From NCBI GenBank assembly GCA_037179515.1, contig JAXCGZ010023957.1:1-20231 (forward strand): a stretch of 20,231 nucleotides of DNA. Reading direction: 5' to 3'. Source of the DNA: Halocaridina rubra (lineage: Eukaryota; Arthropoda; Malacostraca; Decapoda; Atyidae). Position 1 is the first letter of the stretch, and each line of letters begins with the position of its first letter. Shown one piece after another: positions 8,111-20,231 of this stretch. Below the pieces are notes generated by a model. It was not told where the DNA came from. It was given only the letters and a program-made list of their open reading frames with translations, and ran no database searches. Both the position numbers and the translations under genes were made by a program.

Positions 8111-8227
8111 TCTAAACCGGTGCTCTTACTATTAGAATTTTCAAGGCAATGATAAATATAAACCTTTAAAAGCTACGACCCAAAAATATGTTTTTTTTTA
8201 CCAAATAATATATCAACAGCGATTAGT
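8111..8227. other. Short anonymous spacer
   Basis: No feature is recognised here. Confidence 0.4.
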
Positions 8228-9085
<858 letters not shown>

Positions 9086-9239
9086 TCATGTTTGCTATAT
9101 TTATGGAAACTCCACAGCTTATGGCCCCCAGTACCCGGCATGGAGGGGTGCTAAGAGTCTCCATGGATCTTGTTGACTCCACTACGGGCTTGAGGGTATG
9201 CACGCCTGGTGGTAGTTTATGGTTCTGCCCTTAACCTTG
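9086..9239. other. Spacer or LINE-B 5' region
   Basis: No coding similarity is recognised. It may be the 5' UTR or ORF1 remnant of LINE-B. Confidence 0.35.
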
Positions 9240-9258
9240 CACCCCCTGATAGATCTGC

Positions 9259-9868
9259 TTCTTTCACTCTTCACTTTTCTAACATTCATGGCCTGAACTA
9301 TATTATTTAGTCTGTGGAACAGCACTTGAGTACCTCCCTCCCTATCCTCCTCCTTCTCTCTGAAACCCAGCTGTCTATCCATGCTTCCACCGACCCATTT
9401 CAAAGCACACACGATAACCTGTATTCTCGTTTTCATTCCAAAGTTGGGGTCTGTGCCTACTGCAACACTAAATTCCTATTGCAAAGCTCATGGACCTTGA
9501 ATCTCCTAGCTTTGATGTTCTCTGACTGAAAATCCATCTTTCCACTATCACTATATTCCTTTGCTTTTGCTACTGTTCTCCAAACTCCAATGACTTTTTA
9601 TTTTTCTTTGAATAGCTGTCCTCTTGCCATGACTCCTTTCTATCTTCTCACCCATATGCCGAAGTTCTCTATATTGGAGGTTTCAATGTATACCACAGTG
9701 AGTGATTAATTCTTCTCACACTGATGTGGGAGGAAGTGAGGCCCTTTCTTTCTCTATTACTAATGATATGGGGCTAATTATCAAACATCCTTCTCGTGTT
9801 CCCAATCGACGCAAACATGCAGCCAACACTCTTGACCTATTTCTTACTGCTATCCCTTTAAACTGCTA
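9259..9868 (+). pseudogene. LINE-B APE-type endonuclease domain, broken
   Basis: Frame fragments in order are FSNIHGLN near 9280, SVEQHL with LLLLSETQLS, GVCAYCNTKF, AEVLYIGGFNVYH near 9676, and KHAANTLDLFLT near 9820. They follow the order of an apurinic-type LINE endonuclease, which nicks the target to prime reverse transcription. The catalytic GDFN motif reads GGFN, so the Asp is lost. A stop lies at 9308-9310, another follows the ALMFSD segment near 9527, one follows the GGFN segment, and the pieces lie in different frames. The gene cannot be functional. Confidence 0.75.
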
Positions 9869-9875
9869 ATGTTCT

Positions 9876-11700
9876 TTGCTTTTGCCTCTTGATAAATCTG
9901 TCCACTCTTTAATCTCAGTCTCTTCCATTTTTGCTCTCCCTCCATCAATCATCTCTACTCAGCGCTGCCTTTGGCACCTTGAGTGTACCCAACATGATGA
10001 TTTGGGTAAATTCCTCTTTGACTTCTCATGGGATGACTACTGCTTCCGGTCTCGCAACCCTGATCAGGTAGCCCTAATTGTTGCCGAGATCATAATCTCT
10101 AGATTGGAGGTGTATATCCCCTCCTCAGCGAAAGCTTTTTCTCTCCCTGATCCTTTGTTTGACTGTGCCTGCTCCATGGCTGGCTTTCAGTCCAGGGATT
10201 GGGCACACCGGTCATACCAAGCCTCACCTTCTGATTTAACTCGCTTTGCTTTTATTGTAGCTAGGAATCGCTGTACTGCTCAGATTCGAAGGTCTAAGGC
10301 TTCCTTTATAAGGAGGAAAGTTGATGACCTTAACTTATCTCCCACTAAACAAATGTTTCTGGTCTTTAGTCAAAAACCTCTCTAGAAAATCTGCAACTCA
10401 AGCTTTTCCCCTTTCATTTGTTCTGACGGTTCTATAGCTTGCTCTCCCACTGACAAAGCCACTTTCTTTGACTCTCATCTGCCAATTTTTCCGCAAATGA
10501 TTCCAGCACACCTCTTCCTCAATCTTTACCCGTCTCTAACCCTATGCCCTCCCTTATCCTTTCTTCACGCAAGCTTCATAAGGTTCTTCACTCACCAAAG
10601 ACGAACAAGGCATCTTGTCCCGATGGTATCCATGAAAGGTTCCTTAAGGAGTTTGCAAATGAAATGGCTCCTGTGCTTTGCCATCTTTTTCACCTCATTC
10701 TCTCAACCAGCATCTATCCTTCGTCTTGGAAGTATGCTCTAGTGCAACCTGTTTCTATGAAGGGTGACTGCTCTATTCTTTCAAACTACCGACCTATTGC
10801 TTTAGCCTCTTCTATCGCTAAAGTGTTCAAAACTGTGCTCACTGCTCACTGTTTGAAACGTCTTGAATTTAACTCACTTACCTCCGATCACCAGTACGGT
10901 TTCCGCAAGTCATGATCCACTGATGACCTCTTGTCCCATCTTACTCACATATGATCATCTTCTCTGAGGAACTATGAGGAATCCTTTGTCACCTCTCTTG
11001 ATATCTCTAAGGCTTTTGACAGAGTCTGGCACAATGCTCTATTGGCTTTACCCCTTATCTCTGTTCTCTGAATTCTAGTTTTCTTTCTGACTGTTTTATA
11101 TCTGTGGTTGTTGACGGTGCAACATCTAGCCCTCTCCCTGTTGCCAGTGGTGTTCCACAGGGCTATGTTCTTTCACCTACTCTGTTCCTTCTCTTCATCA
11201 ATGATCTTCTTCAGACTCATCTTCTTCTCTTCTTCACGCCTTTACCAGCGTTTCTAGCCTTCATTTTTCCTCTGCCTTTTCTTCACAACTTTCATCTGCT
11301 ACTAGTGATCAGTCTCATATCACTCTGACTTCTACTATCAACTCCGATTTACAAGGGTATCTGAGTGGGGCACCCAAAATTTAGTTAAATTTAATGCCTC
11401 CAAGACAGTTTCTGGCTATCTCTCTATATTCTTCTCCTCCTGATAGCCCTATTGTTTTAGAAACTAGAAAAATTTACCTTCTTCATTCATTCAACATATT
11501 AGGAATCCATATAGCTTGTCTTGGAGGAATCACATTATCCAAGTTTCTAAATCTGCCTCCAAATAATTGGGGGTTCTGTTTCATTTTTGCCCTTAATCTA
11601 CCTCTTTACAATAACTTAGAATCTATAAAGGTCTTATCTGTCCCTACTTAGAATAATGCTCACACATCTAGGGTGCTTCTTCTTATACTTAACTCCTTGA
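9876..11700 (+). pseudogene. LINE-B linker and reverse transcriptase, broken, catalytic box missing
   Basis: An open piece at 9876-10385 encodes the linker (SYQASPSDLTRF, IRRSKASFIRRK). An RT piece at 10544-10915 carries KASCPDGI, SNYRPIAL and DHQYGFRK and ends at a TGA where the family continues with STDDLL. SLDISKAFDRVWH (motif A) is at about 10996-11034 and SGVPQGYVLSPTLFLLFINDL (motif B) at about 11146-11208. The FADD catalytic box expected soon after is absent. The sequence jumps to a serine-rich stretch, then resumes with YLSEWGTQNLVKFNASK in shifted frames, so a small deletion removed the active site. C-terminal scraps reach about 11700. Confidence 0.8.
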
Positions 11701-11808
11701 TAGGGTTGAATTGAAGGTCATCTCAGGGTCTAATCCTGCCATATCTTGAGGCCCTCAGTACTTTGACTATTCTTCCAGCCTGTCCTTTTCCTTTATGTAT
11801 CATTACAT

Positions 11809-12418
<610 letters not shown>

Positions 12419-12419
12419 A

Positions 12420-14279
12420 AGAGACAAATGCTGGAAAAGGTATAGGAGGAGAAGAAACATAAATGCCTGGCAAACCTACAAAAGAGCAAGAAATGACTAC
12501 CTAAGTAAAAGGAGAGAGGCAGAGAAAGATTATGAGAGGGACATCACCAGGAAGGCTAAAGAAAATCCCAAGCTTTTCCACAGCTTTATCAGAGGAAAAC
12601 TGAAGGTAAAAGAACAGGTTTTAAGGCTAAAGAGAGCGGATGGAAGCATCACTGAGACGGACGAAGAGATCTGCAAAGAATTGAACAAGGAGTTTCAGTC
12701 AGTATTTACAGTAGAAAATACCCCACCCCCTCAGATTGCAGTGATAGAAGCTCAAGGGCCGGTATTAGAGAACATCAACCTTACAGCCACAGAGGTATGC
12801 AAAGCGCTGATGGATTTAGATGTTCATAAAGCTACAGGTCCTGATGACATATCCCCTCATGTGCTTAAAAAATGCGCAAACACAATATCAGTGGCACTAA
12901 GTATCATATTTAAGGAGTCATTGGAGTCGGGGGAGATTCCAAGATGCTGGAAACAAGCAAATGTGATACCTATCTTCAAAAAGGGAAGGAGGGATACGGC
13001 TCTGAACTATAGACCAGTTTCCTTGACCAGCATAGTTTGCAAAGTTATGGAGAAACTACTAAGGAAACATATCTCTCTTCACTTGGAATCCTTCAACTTT
13101 TTGTCAGTGAGGCAACATGGCTTCAGAGAAGGAAGATCAACAGTAACAAACTTATTAGAATTTTATGATGAGGTAAGCCAAATCTTACAGGAAAGAGAGG
13201 GCTGGGCAGATTGCATATTCCTAGACTTCCAGAAAGCGTTTGACACTGTTCCACATGGGAGACTTATTAGAAAGCTGCAAGCAATGGCTAGAATAGGTGG
13301 AAATGTCTTGGAATGGATAAAAACTTACTTAGAAGGAAGGGAACAGAGGGTTAGAGTAAGACACTCAGTGTCTGAATGGAGAAGAGTTAGTAGTGGGGTT
13401 CCACAGGGTTCAGTTTTAGGGCCACTTTTGTTCCTTGTATATGTAAATGACCTACCAGAGTGTGTAAATTCATTCATGAATATGTTTGCAGATGATGCAA
13501 AGATTGTGAAGAAAGTAAAAAACGAGAACAATGGTAGAGAACTTCATGAGGATCTAAATAATCTGCATGAGTGGTCAGAAAAGTGGCTAATGAAATTCAA
13601 TACCTCAAAATGTAAGGTAATGAGAATGGGTACAAGTGCAAGAAGGCCCAAGCTTGACTACTCGGTGGCTGGAGTACAACTTCAGGAGACAGAAAATGAG
13701 AGAGATCTAGGAGTAAACATATTGGCAGATTTGTCTCCAGAAATACATATAAATGGCGTAGTAAGGGCAGCATATGCATTCTTATCAAATGTAAGGGTAG
13801 CCTTCAGGCACATGGACAAGGAAATGTTCAGAAATATTTATGTAACCTATATGAGGCCAAAACTCGAATATGCAGCCCCCTTTTGGAATCCGCACTTGAA
13901 AAAGCACATAGCTAAGCTTGAAAAAGTTCAAAGACATGCCACGAAACTGGTGCCAGAAATACGCAATCTCGGTTATGATGAGAGGCTGAGGGAATTAGAC
14001 TTGCCATCACTCGAAGCTAGAAGAGTAAGGGGGGATATGGTGACAGTCTTTAAATTCCTTCATGGTTATGATAGAGTGGATAGGGATCGATATTTCGATA
14101 TGGCTGGCTCTAGAACTAGAGGTCATAGTTTGAAGCTTCGGAAGAAAACTTGTTTGCAGGATGTAAGGAAATACTTTTTCAGTGTAAGAGTAGTTGATAA
14201 TTGGAATTCGCTAAGCGAGGAGGTAGTTAATGCTACCTCAATCCATAGTTTTAAGGACAGGTATGATAAGTATCACTAA
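12420..14279 (+). CDS. LINE-A linker and complete reverse transcriptase domain
   Basis: One frame is open from about 12393 to the TAA at 14277-14279, with homology from 12420 (about 619 codons). There is no native start: the TTG at 12681 is internal, and the first in-frame ATG downstream of it is at 12810. The basic linker ([23 protein letters not shown]) leads into RT motifs [29 protein letters not shown], motif A LDFQKAFD (about 13221), motif [12 protein letters not shown] (about 13392) and the FADD active site (13485-13496). All key residues are present, and the C-terminal [13 protein letters not shown] domain is complete. This is the best-preserved RT of the family here, but without an endonuclease it cannot drive its own standard target-primed insertion. 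Confidence 0.92.
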   Translation, partial: RDKCWKRYRRRRNINAWQTYKRARNDYLSKRREAEKDYERDITRKAKENPKLFHSFIRGKLKVKEQVLRLKRADGSITETDEEICKELNKEFQSVFTVENTPPPQIAVIEAQGPVLENINLTATEVCKALMDLDVHKATGPDDISPHVLKKCANTISVALSIIFKESLESGEIPRCWKQANVIPIFKKGRRDTALNYRPVSLTSIVCKVMEKLLRKHISLHLESFNFLSVRQHGFREGRSTVTNLLEFYDEVSQILQEREGWADCIFLDFQKAFDTVPHGRLIRKLQAMARIGGNVLEWIKTYLEGREQRVRVRHSVSEWRRVSSGVPQGSVLGPLLFLVYVNDLPECVNSFMNMFADDAKIVKKVKNENNGRELHEDLNNLHEWSEKWLMKFNTSKCKVMRMGTSARRPKLDYSVAGVQLQETENERDLGVNILADLSPEIHINGVVRAAYAFLSNVRVAFRHMDKEMFRNIYVTYMRPKLEYAAPFWNPHLKKHIAKLEKVQRHATKLVPEIRNLGYDERLRELDLPSLEARRVRGDMVTVFKFLHGYDRVDRDRYFDMAGSRTRGHSLKLRKKTCLQDVRKYFFSVRVVDNWNSLSEEVVNATSIHSFKDRYDKYH

Positions 14280-14304
14280 GTCTAAAAATGGAACCGATCA
14301 GGAG

Positions 14305-14337
14305 ACGGGAAGATACGAGCTTTGGGCTCTTTCCCGT
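14305..14337 (+). other. 3' UTR stem-loop of LINE-A copy 3
   Basis: This is the same 33-nt hairpin as in copies 1 and 2, here 25 bases after the stop. It is followed at 14338-14372 by two AATTAGGTAATCAC-type units. Confidence 0.6.
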
Positions 14338-14367
14338 AAACACAATTAGGTAATCACAATTAGGTAA

Positions 14368-15089
<722 letters not shown>

Positions 15090-15106
15090 GGTTCAAGTGA
15101 AAATAT

Positions 15107-15244
15107 CGCTCCCCGTCACGGTCTGAGGTTAGCAAGGGCATGCACTCAGGGTAACGATTACATCTGCCAAAACAAGTCCTTCGCAAGAAGGCAACCGTCC
15201 TAGCCCTTGGTAGAAAAGGAAGTCCGTGACGTAAAAGCGGAACC
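15107..15244 (+). mobile_element. SINE-B copy 2, 5'-truncated, with target-site duplication
   Basis: The body matches the complement of 3620-3755 at over 90 percent by eye and ends GTGACGTAAAAGCGGAACC. The tRNA head with both promoter boxes is missing. The direct repeat GGTTCAAGTGAA plus ATA-type sequence flanks it at 15090-15105 and 15245-15260, with one mismatch. A 5' truncation together with a target duplication is the signature of target-primed reverse transcription. The 8-bp inverted repeat CGTCACGG/CCGTGACG is conserved. Without its head the copy should be transcriptionally silent. Confidence 0.85.
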
Positions 15245-15260
15245 GGTTCAAGTGAATATA

Positions 15261-16219
15261 TAAATGGAAATGAAATGGCTCACATAGGCAAAATTTCTAT
15301 GGCAAAGCACACACTTGAACTATACAAATTACTTTAGTCCTTTTAGGAGGTAAGAAGAGTGGGCGAGGTATGTGTGGCTCGTGGTGAATGCGTGTTTCTT
15401 GGCTCGGCCACCCCCTTAGAAGGGGAAATGAGGCCAAGTGAATATGTATGTATATTTTTGCTTTAATATCTCCCTCATTTATGCATATCTACAAATATTT
15501 AATATTTATATATTTCATTCCTATGAGCATTTTTTTTTTGTATTGTGGATAAAGCTATTACAGATAAATATCCAAATGGTGAAAACCTGATTATAATCCT
15601 AATAGAAATAAATCTATAAATAGATTATAATAAACATGACATCTGGGGGACTGGCAAACTTCTACGAATCCCTCAAATATAAATAGAGATAAATTTCATT
15701 AAATATATAATCTATTAGTGAATAGATATATAGTATCAAACAAACACATTAATATCCAAACCAATAAACATACATTAACATAAAAGACATTATTCCTCAA
15801 TTTTTATGCATTATTTAATTGTAACACTAATCGTCAAAGTAAAGCTTTCTTTAATATGAAATAGGGGGCATTAATTACATTAAGATATGTTAATAATACA
15901 ATTCCAATTAATCCCTCTAATGAATGCTTCATATGAATGAAAAACGCATTTCTGTAATTTGTATAAATTCAAATCGAGATAATAAATATGTTTAATGAAC
16001 ATATTAGGGATTATTGCTTTAATATATGTCAGAGTTAATTAGATTTCCAGTTCATCAGAATATGATAAGAAAAATATAATATGGTAATTCTACCAGTATG
16101 AATATCGCTCAGTTTTACAACACAGCATAATGATATGTATGATTCATTGTTTCATATTGTTTTATGAAATATATTATGTCTTGCACGAATTATTAGGAAT
16201 TAATGCATAGTGTATGTTA
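15261..16219. other. Anonymous AT-rich spacer
   Basis: There is no coding frame of note, no RNA gene and no repeat that I recognise. Base composition is strongly AT. Confidence 0.6.
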
Positions 16220-16336
<117 letters not shown>

Positions 16337-16395
16337 CACGTTTAAAGGAACAGACCCAAGAATCGTACTTCGCTTCGGGACCTTGTAAACTCTGA

Positions 16396-16573
16396 AGTTC
16401 GACAGACAAGTGTTTGAAGTGATGTTCGAACGTGTGAACTGGGTATCTGGTTGTCGAACACGTTCGACAAACGTGTTCGAGAACCAAATACCCCGTTCAC
16501 ACGCTCGAACATCACTTCAAACACTTGTCTGTCGAACCGCGTTCCACGAACCGCTTGACAGTGTAAACCCCCC
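16396..16573. mobile_element. Palindromic foldback MITE, copy 3, left end truncated
   Basis: This is the same element as at 4489-4920. The inner palindrome GTTCGACAGACAAGTGTTTG and its complement are intact, and the right end GTGTAAACCCCCC is followed by TTAA at 16574-16577. About 30-40 bp of the left arm are missing. The central spacer reads in the opposite sense to copies 1 and 2 (TTCGACAA instead of TTGTCGAA), so it is inserted in the opposite orientation. Confidence 0.8.
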
Positions 16574-16677
16574 TTAAAAGCGCTGCTTGTACCGGCCTCC
16601 AGATACCATATATTGAAGTGATCATACTTTATAAAATAACAGAAGTAACAAATATACACACAGCTATATGCCCTGTC

Positions 16678-16709
<32 letters not shown>

Positions 16710-16711
16710 TA

Positions 16712-16788
<77 letters not shown>

Positions 16789-16817
16789 TTAATAATAATT
16801 TTGTTATTATTTCACAC

Positions 16818-16858
<41 letters not shown>

Positions 16859-16867
16859 TTATTATTA
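16678..16867. repeat. (TAA)n followed by complementary (TTA)n
   Basis: TAA units fill about 16678-16800, and the complementary TTA units fill 16818-16867 after an 18-bp spacer. The two tracts can pair into a hairpin. Confidence 0.92.
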
Positions 16868-17420
16868 AGAATAACATAGTTATTTACGTCTATACAACAA
16901 GGTTCATCAACTATACCAAACAGGTAACTTGTTTACAATCAGACATTTTCCTCATATTAACCAGAAATCGGTGAATGACAAACATGCGTTTGATTATATC
17001 GTAGACAAATCTCATTCAATAAGTTGCAGGTGTGTGAGATTCCAGAGACAGAACGACCTACATTAGAAACATCGATGTATTGTAATTACTCTATATTGCA
17101 AATAGGATCGCAGGAAAAGGGACCTGTTCTTAGCCTCTGTTTCGGAAATTCAGCTTTTGAGTCATCTGAATTCCTAGCTCTCTAATCAGGAATCCGTTAC
17201 AAAGGTAAAATAATTTTCAACGGTTAGAGTTCAGAAACCCAACGGGAATGACTATATACACAAGTTTCATCCCTCCGTTTACAGCAGACGACACGATGCT
17301 GATGCACCACCCGACTAATAGAGGGCATCACTGCTTCAGTATTATAATGGCTTACGTAGCATAACTAAACTCAAATATAATTCTGATGTAATGGCGCAAT
17401 GACAGTACAATTTTAAGAGC
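16868..17420. other. Anonymous spacer
   Basis: I see no gene or recognised repeat. The part next to SINE-C (about 17250-17420) may be a longer 3' extension of that element, but I cannot show it. Confidence 0.45.
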
Positions 17421-17577
17421 CACAATTACTCCTAATTCAAATTGGGGAGGACACAGATATGCAGGAGCTGGGGGATTAGGGGTGGAAGCCCTTTTTAACG
17501 CCCAGCGGCAATTCGATCCCCCCCATTACTCTCTTCCTTACTCGCGCACTCTACCACAGAGCCACTGCAGTCCCCAA
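17421..17577 (-). mobile_element. SINE-C, tRNA-derived
   Basis: On the minus strand a tRNA-like head starts near 17577. It has A-box GTGGCTCTGTGGTAG (17551-17565) and a degenerate B-box GGATCGAATTGCC (about 17508-17519). After a linker comes the segment CATATCTGTGTCC..CCCAATTTGAATT (about 17433-17463), which resembles the centre of SINE-A. The 3' end and any target duplication were not found, so the left boundary is approximate. The head differs from SINE-A and SINE-B, so I treat it as a separate family. Confidence 0.65.
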
Positions 17578-17675
17578 GCAATAAAGTTGTACAGTATTAA
17601 TAAAACATATGACTTACAGATAGGTTCTTGTTTCAAGTCACGTATTTAGAAAATAAAATGAGAACAGAGAGAGAG

Positions 17676-18045
17676 AAAGTCATTAGAATTCTCCCATTAC
17701 CCAATTCTTTACTATTTTCATATTTTCCCCTACAAGAGAGAGAATGCTCTCTGGATACGATTAAACAATCCATTTTCCTTTGTAAGTGGAAGTCCTGGGA
17801 GCGCCAAGGAATAGAATATACACACTTACTACGAAAGCTATTAAATAAAAAAATAAGTAAAACAAAGGTCATAGGACTCCTCCCAAACCATACTCTCACT
17901 TTATCATTTCCAGTTTTCTTTTCTTTACAACAAAGCAAAGTACCTGGTTATAATTTAACAATATGTTTTCCTTTATAACTGGAAGAGTTGGACACCTTAA
18001 AAATAATATACTTATTTTGGAGGGCATATAATAATAAAGAAAAAA
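17676..18045. repeat. Diverged ~190-bp tandem duplication
   Basis: Two successive segments share an order of matches: AAAGTCATTAGAATTCTCCCA with AAAGGTCATAGGACTCCTCCC (offset 188), and AACAATCCATTTTCCTTTGTAA with AACAATATGTTTTCCTTTATAA apart from substitutions (offset 193). Open frames on both strands here have no recognisable protein similarity. Confidence 0.5.
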
Positions 18046-18063
18046 ACAAGTCTTGCGCAATAA

Positions 18064-20151
18064 GAGACTGAGAGGAGAGCGTTACAAGATAAGATCAATA
18101 CATTAAATTCTCTCACAGGAAAGAACAGCAGTCCGTCAGTTAATATAAATTTGGATGAGGAATATAACAATTTTGTCATGACTCTTAAGAATAGTCAGAG
18201 AGACTATATTCCCATGAAACATTGCAGATCAAGAAAAAATGACCCTAAATGGATGAACAATAGAATAAAGAATCTTATAGGTATTAAAAGAGGAATATAC
18301 AGGAAACTAAAAAGAGGTGAAGAGCAGTTGAGGCAGCAATATATACAGTTAAACAGGGAAGTTAAAAAGATAGTTAGAGAGTCGAAAAGAAAATACGAAG
18401 TTAGAATAGCAGGAGAAGCTAAAGAAAATCCTAAAGGGTTTTATCAACATTATCAAACAAAATTTCAGGAAAAAGTCGGACCAATTAAAGTAGCCAATGG
18501 CCATATCACAGATGACGATAAAGTGATGTGTACATGTTTAAATGATTATTTCTTATCTGTATTTACCAATGAAAACTTGGAAAATATTCCGGAAGTAGAA
18601 TCCATTTACAGAGACAGTCCCGATAAAATACTTAGTTCAATAAATATTACGAGAGAGGAGGTAATAAAAGAAATAGATAAATTAAAGGCTCATAAATCTC
18701 CGGGACCTGATGGAATATATGCTAGAATATTAAAGGAATGCAAGGAAGAGCTTAGTTGTCCACTAACTGCATTATTTAATAATTCAATAAAATTAGGATC
18801 GGTACCCATGGAGTGGAAATTGGCAGATGTGGTACCAATATTTAAAAAAGGAGAACGAGTTAAAAAGAATAATTATAGGCCGGTAAGTTTAACGTCAACA
18901 GTGGGTAAGATCCTAGGATCCATAATTGAAAATAAAATAAGGGCACATCTAGAATTACACAGACTGATAAAACTTTCACAACATGGTTTTCTTAAGGGTT
19001 TTTTGTGCCTTACAAACTTACTCTCTTTTTATTCAGAAGTTTACGAGGCAGTAGATTGTGGCAAAGAATATGATACAATATATCTAGATTTTAGCAAAGC
19101 TTTTGATAGAGTTCCTCACAAAAGATTAGTTAAAAAGCTGGAAGCTCATGGTATAGGAGGAGCTGTTCTCAGATGGATCAAACAATGGTTAAAAGACAGA
19201 AAACAGAGGGTTTGCATAAATGGAGAGAAATCGGAGCGGGGCTCGGTTACTAGCGGGGTACCACAAGGCTCGGTACTGGGTCCCCTATTATTCATCGTAT
19301 ATCTAAATGATCTGCATTCGGATATCAGTAGTAACCTAAGTAAATTCGCAGACGACACTAAAATAGGTAGAATTATAAATGGAAAAGAAGACATTCATGC
19401 TTTACAGGAAGATCTACATAGATTATCTGAATGGTCGGACAAATGGCAAATGGAATTTAATGTTGAAAAATGTAAAGTAGTTAAAATGGGTACTATAAAA
19501 GACAATACTAGTTATAAGCTAAATAACCATGAAATCATGAGTTCTCAGTGTGAAAGGGATTTGGGAGTTCTTGTGAGTAGTAGTCTTAAGCCAAGAAAGC
19601 AATGCACAGCAGTCAGAAATAAAGCAAACAGAATTTTAGGATTTATCTCAAGAAGCGTTAGCAATAGGACGGAAAAAGTTATTTTGCAGCTCTATCTTGC
19701 ATTAGTTAGGCCCCATTTAGATTATGCTGTGCAATTCTGGTCACCCTATTATAGAATGGAAATTGAATCCTTGGAGAGAGTGCAGCGAAGAATGACCAAG
19801 ATGATACACAATATCAGAAATCTACCATATGAGGACAGATTAAAAAAACTTAATCTACATTCTCTAGAGAGGCGAAGAGTTAGGGGGGATATGATTGAAG
19901 TGTATAAATGGTTTAAAGGGATTAACAAGGGAGATATTAATAAAGTTTTAAAAATTCATGATCAAACCAGAACTCGTAATAATGGATTTAAGCTTGATAA
20001 ATTTAGGTTCAGAAGGGAAATTGGTAAAAATTGGTTTGGTAATAGAGTAGCTGATGCATGGAACAAGCTTCCTAGTAGGATAGTAAATGCCAATACCTTA
20101 GACACCTTCAAATGTAGATTAGATAGTTTAGTTCCTGGGTTCATCCAGTGA
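18064..20151 (+). CDS. LINE-C reverse transcriptase, long open frame without its endonuclease
   Basis: The frame is open from 18064 to the TGA at 20149-20151 (695 codons). Similarity to the family linker begins at once, so the TTG at 18151 and the first downstream ATG (18178) are internal and the native start is lost. Visible, numbered from 18151: KWMNNRIKNL linker, KSPGPDGI (about residue 182), [16 protein letters not shown], motif A YLDFSKAFD (311-319), motif [12 protein letters not shown] (368-378), catalytic FADD (399-402), and a C-terminal LHSLERRRVRGDM domain. All catalytic residues are present and there is no frameshift. In the HGF.KG block the residues after KG are FL, where LINE-A has RS, a local departure. 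The APE endonuclease is missing. Confidence 0.92.
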   Translation, partial: ETERRALQDKINTLNSLTGKNSSPSVNINLDEEYNNFVMTLKNSQRDYIPMKHCRSRKNDPKWMNNRIKNLIGIKRGIYRKLKRGEEQLRQQYIQLNREVKKIVRESKRKYEVRIAGEAKENPKGFYQHYQTKFQEKVGPIKVANGHITDDDKVMCTCLNDYFLSVFTNENLENIPEVESIYRDSPDKILSSINITREEVIKEIDKLKAHKSPGPDGIYARILKECKEELSCPLTALFNNSIKLGSVPMEWKLADVVPIFKKGERVKKNNYRPVSLTSTVGKILGSIIENKIRAHLELHRLIKLSQHGFLKGFLCLTNLLSFYSEVYEAVDCGKEYDTIYLDFSKAFDRVPHKRLVKKLEAHGIGGAVLRWIKQWLKDRKQRVCINGEKSERGSVTSGVPQGSVLGPLLFIVYLNDLHSDISSNLSKFADDTKIGRIINGKEDIHALQEDLHRLSEWSDKWQMEFNVEKCKVVKMGTIKDNTSYKLNNHEIMSSQCERDLGVLVSSSLKPRKQCTAVRNKANRILGFISRSVSNRTEKVILQLYLALVRPHLDYAVQFWSPYYRMEIESLERVQRRMTKMIHNIRNLPYEDRLKKLNLHSLERRRVRGDMIEVYKWFKGINKGDINKVLKIHDQTRTRNNGFKLDKFRFRREIGKNWFGNRVADAWNKLPSRIVNANTLDTFKCRLDSLVPGFIQ

Positions 20152-20231
20152 GGACGTGCTTCCAGTAGCTCTAATCTTGACCAAACTTAGTACAATGGAG
20201 AGTGGTGGTGTTCTTTGTGCTGGTGGTGTTA
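20152..20231 (+). other. LINE-C 3' UTR, cut by the window edge
   Basis: Eighty bases after the stop end in a GGTGGTGTT-type direct repeat (GTGGTGGTGTT and GCTGGTGGTGTT). The terminus of the element is not in the window. Confidence 0.55.

Larger units (their letters stand above)
18055..20231 (+). mobile_element. LINE-C: CR1-like non-LTR retrotransposon, 5'-truncated
   Basis: This element is distinct from LINE-A, with which it shares motifs but only moderate protein identity. It starts at the end of the endonuclease-RT linker (approximate, just after the in-frame TAA at 18061 or slightly upstream) and runs through a complete RT into a 3' UTR that continues past the window. No target duplication can be assessed. 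The frame is fully open, so it appears young. Confidence 0.9.

Noticed and set aside
9876..10385. A separate 169-codon host gene
   Set aside because: It reads as the endonuclease-RT linker of LINE-B, with LINE homology on both sides.
12681..12683. TTG as the start codon of the LINE-A frame (likewise TTG at 18151 for LINE-C)
   Set aside because: LINE homology continues upstream in the same frame. The real starts were lost by 5' truncation.
17628..17978. A 116-codon frame and its 101-codon opposite-strand partner
   Set aside because: They overlap the diverged duplication, show no recognised domain and have no supporting context.

Overview
This is repeat-rich, non-coding eukaryotic DNA, most likely from an arthropod and probably a decapod crustacean. 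The grounds are very long AT, CA, GA and GAA microsatellites, dense CR1-like and jockey/I-like LINEs, tRNA-derived SINEs and a hAT transposon. The species call is inference. I find no host protein-coding gene. Every real coding signal belongs to a mobile element.

Layout. 1-2390: two head-to-tail copies of one CR1-like LINE (LINE-A), the first cut by the window edge and the second 5'-truncated, joined through a (CA)n tract. 2389-3575: microsatellites around anonymous sequence. 3604-3830: SINE-B on the minus strand with a 16-bp target-site duplication. 4111-4372: an 80-bp tandem repeat. 4485-4924: two adjacent, almost perfectly palindromic foldback elements separated and bounded by TTAA. 5196-7006: a hAT element with perfect 16-bp terminal inverted repeats and a perfect 8-bp target duplication, carrying a broken BED-finger transposase fragment and a 290-bp inverted repeat. 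7830-8110: SINE-A. 8228-9085: three copies of a short dispersed repeat, one inverted, set in TA/CA microsatellites. 9240-11920: LINE-B, a badly decayed second type of LINE. 12288-14372: LINE-A copy 3, with an open RT reading frame but an internal deletion behind the endonuclease GDFN motif. 15090-15260: a second, 5'-truncated SINE-B with its own target duplication. 16396-16577: a third foldback element. 17421-17577: SINE-C. 18055 to the end: LINE-C, a different CR1-like family with a long uninterrupted RT frame.

How the parts relate. LINEs supply reverse transcriptase, and SINEs are copied by borrowing it. The last ~110 bp of SINE-A closely match the 3' end of LINE-B, which suggests that LINE-B relatives mobilised SINE-A. 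SINE-A and SINE-C also share a short central segment. All LINE-A copies end in the same 3' hairpin and short tandem repeats, and LINE-A sits against (CA)n at every boundary visible here, hinting at microsatellite-directed insertion. Everything was read by eye, so boundaries given as approximate may be off by tens of bases.
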